From Bradyrhizobium sp. (GTDB lineage Bacteria; Pseudomonadota; Alphaproteobacteria; Rhizobiales; Xanthobacteraceae): a DNA stretch of 64,000 bases. The position numbers and the translations under genes were made by a program. The notes below the pieces were generated by a model. The model searched no databases and had not been told where the DNA came from. It saw only the letters and a program-made list of their open reading frames with translations. This document shows positions 61,001 through 64,000 of the stretch, piece by piece; the first letter of the stretch is position 1; each line of letters starts with the position of its first letter. The DNA lies in assembly GCA_028290305.1 (NCBI GenBank), contig JAQGKC010000013.1, forward strand, positions 1 to 64,000, read 5' to 3'.

Positions 61001-61823
61001 GCCAACGAACCATATTGATGGAATTCATTCGCCGACGCTCGATGAGCGCGAGGTGCCATATCGGGGTGGCCGCCTTTTAGTGGAACCGATCGTCTCGGTG
61101 TCCTGGCTCACCGCCGCCGCTGTCATGGCATTATGGGCGGGCGTGACGCTTAGCGGCTGGGCCGATCCGTTGTTTTTGCCAGATCCAATCTCGGTGTTGC
61201 GCGCGTTATGGAATCTCTCCGTTCACGGAACGCTTCTGGCGGATATAGGCGTGTCGCTGCTTCGGATCTTGAGCGGCTGGACCATCGGCACGCTGGCCGG
61301 CCTGTTCGTGGGAACACTGATGGGTGTGTCGAGCGTCGCACGCTCGGTCGGCACGCCGTTGATCGGCACGCTGTTTCCGATACCAAAGATCGCCATGCTT
61401 CCGCTGTTCATATTGTGGTTTGGAATTGGCGAGCCGTCGAAAGTTGCGACCATCGCGCTGGGCGTATTTTTCCCGACGGCCATCAGCACCACCAGCGGTG
61501 TCGAAAATGTCGGCCGTCAATTGGTCCGGATGGGATTGAGCTTCAACCTCCCGGCTCGTTCGATCATTTTCAAAGTGCTGTTGCCGGGCGCTCTCCCGGC
61601 CATCCTGGCGGGGTTTCGCATCTCCTCGGCGCTCGCGCTGATCTTGCTGGTCTCTGCTGAAATGATCGGGGCGGAAAGGGGAATTGGTTCGTTCGTGCTG
61701 CAGGCTGGAAGCCTGATGCAGACGGATCAACTGCTTGCCGGTGTCGTGGTGCTGTCCGTGCTTGGATTCCTGATCAGCCTGATCGTGTCTCGCGTGGAGC
61801 GCAGCGTTTTGACATGGCGCTGA
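60987..61823 (+). CDS. SsuC/TauC-type ABC permease
   Basis: A 278-residue inner-membrane permease with 'GTLMGVSSVARSVGTPLIGTLFPIPKIAMLPLFILWFGIGEPSK' and the coupling EAA-like 'FKVLLPGALPAILAGFRISSALALILL' regions characteristic of the SsuC/TauC family. ATG 60987 is within the ATPase gene end. It completes the importer controlled from the IclR region. Confidence 0.92.
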   Translation: MSIAEPTNHIDGIHSPTLDEREVPYRGGRLLVEPIVSVSWLTAAAVMALWAGVTLSGWADPLFLPDPISVLRALWNLSVHGTLLADIGVSLLRILSGWTIGTLAGLFVGTLMGVSSVARSVGTPLIGTLFPIPKIAMLPLFILWFGIGEPSKVATIALGVFFPTAISTTSGVENVGRQLVRMGLSFNLPARSIIFKVLLPGALPAILAGFRISSALALILLVSAEMIGAERGIGSFVLQAGSLMQTDQLLAGVVVLSVLGFLISLIVSRVERSVLTWR

Positions 61824-61876
61824 GCATCGCGAAGAGCAGACATTGCTTGGCCGCAGCCTGATCTGCCTCGGACGAA

Positions 61877-63574
61877 TTACCTGCGAGAGAGCAGAACATC
61901 GCTGATCTTTTCAGCAATCATGATGGTCGGGATGTTGGTATTTGCGGTGGGCAGACGCGGCATCACCGAAGCATCGGCGACATAGAGATTTTCGCTGCCG
62001 ATCACCTTGCCGCCGGGATCGACGACGGCATGTGGGTCACTGGGGTCGCCCATCCGGCACGTGCCTGTCGGGTGCCAGACGCCGAACACGCTGCGATGAA
62101 CGAAGTCCGCAAGCACGTGCTCGTCCTTGATCACATCCTGAAACGCGGTTCCGTTCAGCAGAAATTGCTTGATCACGAGATGACGAAATCGCGCAGGAAG
62201 ATCCAGCAGGGCGCCGAGGACGGAGGCCGCCAGTCCGTTGGCGCGGCTGAACTGGCTCAACCGCTTGATCCGCGGCGAAAACGACGCCGGAAAGAAATCC
62301 TCGGCAGCGACATTGAGCGCCGGATGGATGACCAGCGCGGAAAGCATCTTCACCGCCGCCATCATCCGTTCAAGGTCGCGCTGGTCCCCGAGGAGGTTGA
62401 GGTCGACGGATGGATATTGCCGTGGGTCGGGCGATGACAGCGAGACTCGCCCGGCGGAATAGGGCCGGTTGCACCAGAGGAAATAAAGACCGAGCCGCGC
62501 GCCGAGTTGATGCCAGCCGGCACGGGCCGACGCGGTGATGTACATGTCGGAGCGATCGCAACCATCAACGCCGGACGAATAGCGCAGCGCGACGAAACTC
62601 GCCCGCCTTTGCAATCGGGACAGCCGCAGCGATCGCGGCAGGAACTGACAGAAGGTCAGCGCGGGATGGTCGCGCAAATTGCTGCCGACGCCGGGCCGGT
62701 CGATGACGACGTCGATTCCGAGAGCGCGAAGCGCGGCCGCCGGTCCTATCCCGGCCCGCATCAGAATCGCAGGCGAAAGAATGGCGCCCGCCGTCACGAT
62801 CACCCGGCCGGCGCGGACCGACACGCTCTCGCCGTTCCGAGTCACGCGAACGCCGGCGGCGCGGCGTCCGTTCAACGTCAGACCATCGACGATGGTATCA
62901 GCCCAGATGGTCAGATTCTCGCGGCGGCGCGTTGCTGCGTCCAGATAGCCCGACGCCGTCGAGACGCGGCGGTCGTCCCGATTGGAGAACGCCGGCGGGA
63001 AAATGCCGTCCTCGAACTCGCCGTTTTGATCGTGCCTGAACGGAATCCCCGTGGCAGCAAAGGCCTCGCCGACCGCTGCGCCGAACGCCGGCCATTGGGC
63101 TCGTGCAATCCGGCGGATCGGAAGCGGGCCATCGGTGCCGTGCAAAGGACCGCCGAAATCGAGATCGGTTTCCAGCTTGCGAAAATAAGGCAGGACGTCA
63201 TCCCAGCCCCAGCCTTCGGCGCCGAGATCGCGCCACTCTTCATAGTCGCGCGGCAGGCCGCGATTGGCCGACTGCACGTTGATGCTGGAGCCGCCTCCCA
63301 TCACGCGCCCCTGTTCATAGGCGCGCGAAAACGCCGCTCCGTTTCCAACTCGGCCGGCCGATGCGGTGAGTCCCGGCCAGATATAGCGGTCGCCGTGGAA
63401 CAACGGCATCGGATAGCTGTCGAGGATCTCGGCAGGCTCCGCTCCCGGCAATGTATCCTGACCTGCCTCGATCAGCAGCACGCGGCGGGCACCGTTTGCC
63501 GACAACCGATTTGCGACCACACAGCCGGCGGATCCACCGCCGATGATGACGTCGTCAAACTCCGGCTCGTTCAT
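61877..63574 (-). CDS. GMC-family FAD oxidoreductase
   Basis: A 565-residue glucose-methanol-choline oxidoreductase: GGGSAG (12-17), 'VMGGGSSINVQSANRGLP' (GMC signature 1), 'VTAGAILSPAILMRAGIG' (signature 2) and active-site His in 'WHPTGTCRMG' near the C-terminus. It oxidises an alcohol to aldehyde with FAD. ATG 63574 follows GGGAAAT; a TTG nine bases earlier is less likely. It converges with the ABC importer and lies downstream of an MFS transporter gene, probably co-transcribed, but the alcohol is unknown. Confidence 0.9.
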   Translation of the reverse strand: MNEPEFDDVIIGGGSAGCVVANRLSANGARRVLLIEAGQDTLPGAEPAEILDSYPMPLFHGDRYIWPGLTASAGRVGNGAAFSRAYEQGRVMGGGSSINVQSANRGLPRDYEEWRDLGAEGWGWDDVLPYFRKLETDLDFGGPLHGTDGPLPIRRIARAQWPAFGAAVGEAFAATGIPFRHDQNGEFEDGIFPPAFSNRDDRRVSTASGYLDAATRRRENLTIWADTIVDGLTLNGRRAAGVRVTRNGESVSVRAGRVIVTAGAILSPAILMRAGIGPAAALRALGIDVVIDRPGVGSNLRDHPALTFCQFLPRSLRLSRLQRRASFVALRYSSGVDGCDRSDMYITASARAGWHQLGARLGLYFLWCNRPYSAGRVSLSSPDPRQYPSVDLNLLGDQRDLERMMAAVKMLSALVIHPALNVAAEDFFPASFSPRIKRLSQFSRANGLAASVLGALLDLPARFRHLVIKQFLLNGTAFQDVIKDEHVLADFVHRSVFGVWHPTGTCRMGDPSDPHAVVDPGGKVIGSENLYVADASVMPRLPTANTNIPTIMIAEKISDVLLSRR

Positions 63575-63629
63575 ATTTCCCAAACTCCAGGGAATGCGGC
63601 GGCCGCTGTGGCGGCCACCGCTTCCGAAA

Positions 63630-64000
63630 TCAGCGGAAATCGCCCTTGGTCTCGGGGATCAGCAACGCACCTATCAGGTAGATGGCGAAGATGACGACGA
63701 TGAAGACCGACAGTGACATCGGAATCTGCGCCGGACCGGCACTCGCGAGCGACACGAAGGTGGGCATCATGCCGCCAAGCGCAAAGCCTATATTCCACGA
63801 CAACCCGGTGCCGCTGGCGCGGATCTCGGTCGGAAACCGTTCGTTGAGGAAGATCAGGATCGGCGCATAGCCGGCGTTGCCGAGGAAGGCGATCGCCAGC
63901 GCATAAAACGTAATGGTGGTCGTGTCGGTTGTTTTTGCCAAGCCGAGGTAACAGACCGGCAGCAGAACGGCCATGCAGACCCCGACCAGAAGGAACGTCT
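63630..64000 (-). CDS. MFS transporter (MHS/metabolite:H+ symporter type), 5' part outside window
   Basis: The C-terminal 123 residues, reading in from the right edge without interruption. 'FLNERFPTEIRASGTGLSWNIGFALGG' and the terminal 'LIPETKGDFR' are typical of the MHS family (ShiA, PcaT, citrate/alpha-ketoglutarate carriers) and sugar-porter relatives. The stop is 55 nt upstream of the GMC gene start, suggesting one operon. The internal Met at 63974 is not the true start. Confidence 0.88.
   Translation of the reverse strand, partial: TFLLVGVCMAVLLPVCYLGLAKTTDTTTITFYALAIAFLGNAGYAPILIFLNERFPTEIRASGTGLSWNIGFALGGMMPTFVSLASAGPAQIPMSLSVFIVVIFAIYLIGALLIPETKGDFR

Overview
The window looks like chromosome of a soil alphaproteobacterium of the Bradyrhizobium/Rhodopseudomonas type. 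This is inferred from the high GC content, dense ATGA/GTGA-overlapping operons, and an unusual load of branched-chain-type (HAAT) ABC transporters next to acyl-CoA, amide and aromatic catabolism genes. I see no rRNA, tRNA, insertion sequence, prophage, integrase or CRISPR array. Most genes lie on the minus strand, and the window cuts a gene at each end.

1-13.9 kb, amide and formamide use. Two blocks each pair an amide hydrolase with a HAAT importer. The first (minus strand, to 5.3 kb) has an AmiC-like protein with no export signal, an amidase-signature amidase and a HAAT transporter running off the left edge; a MarR gene is divergent, with a perfect palindrome between them. The second (13.6 down to 6.0 kb) is amiC-amiR-SBP-permease-permease-ATPase-ATPase-formamidase. 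AmiR is an ANTAR antiterminator, and the amiC leader carries a hairpin with the ANTAR hexaloop signature.

13.9-32 kb, a CoA-ester beta-oxidation regulon. An acyl-CoA ligase, two acyl-CoA dehydrogenases, thiolase, two enoyl-CoA hydratases, a nitronate-monooxygenase-like protein and atypical SDRs form one long minus-strand operon. Divergent or downstream are another SDR with a GST, a class III CoA-transferase, a glutathione-dependent DsbA/HCCA-isomerase-like protein, an HxlR regulator, and a second acyl-CoA ligase with an orphan HAAT binding protein. Three promoters here carry the same operator, AGTTC-N7-GAACT, between -35 and -10. This is the clearest undescribed regulatory signal in the window.

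32.5-35.9 kb: a plus-strand set of exported DUF305 protein, YncE-like beta-propeller, CopC and CopD, consistent with copper handling.

35.9-42.5 kb: a probable nitrogen-compound operon of two RidA-like proteins, a sugar-type (Rbs/Mgl) ABC importer, a small ribbon-helix-helix protein, a DUF1989 protein whose C-terminus itself looks ribbon-helix-helix, and an XRE-cupin regulator.

42.7-51.7 kb: a GntR-controlled operon of isochorismatase-family hydrolase, two PuuE/imidase-like deacetylases, an FAH-family protein and a complete HAAT importer. Cyclic-imide or ureide breakdown is a reasonable inference.

51.7-64 kb: a gentisate-type aromatic operon (flavin hydroxylase, gentisate dioxygenase, MFS transporter, FAH hydrolase, second flavin monooxygenase) under an IclR regulator. 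A divergent NMT1/SsuBC-type ABC importer follows, then a GMC oxidoreductase and the end of an MHS-type MFS transporter.
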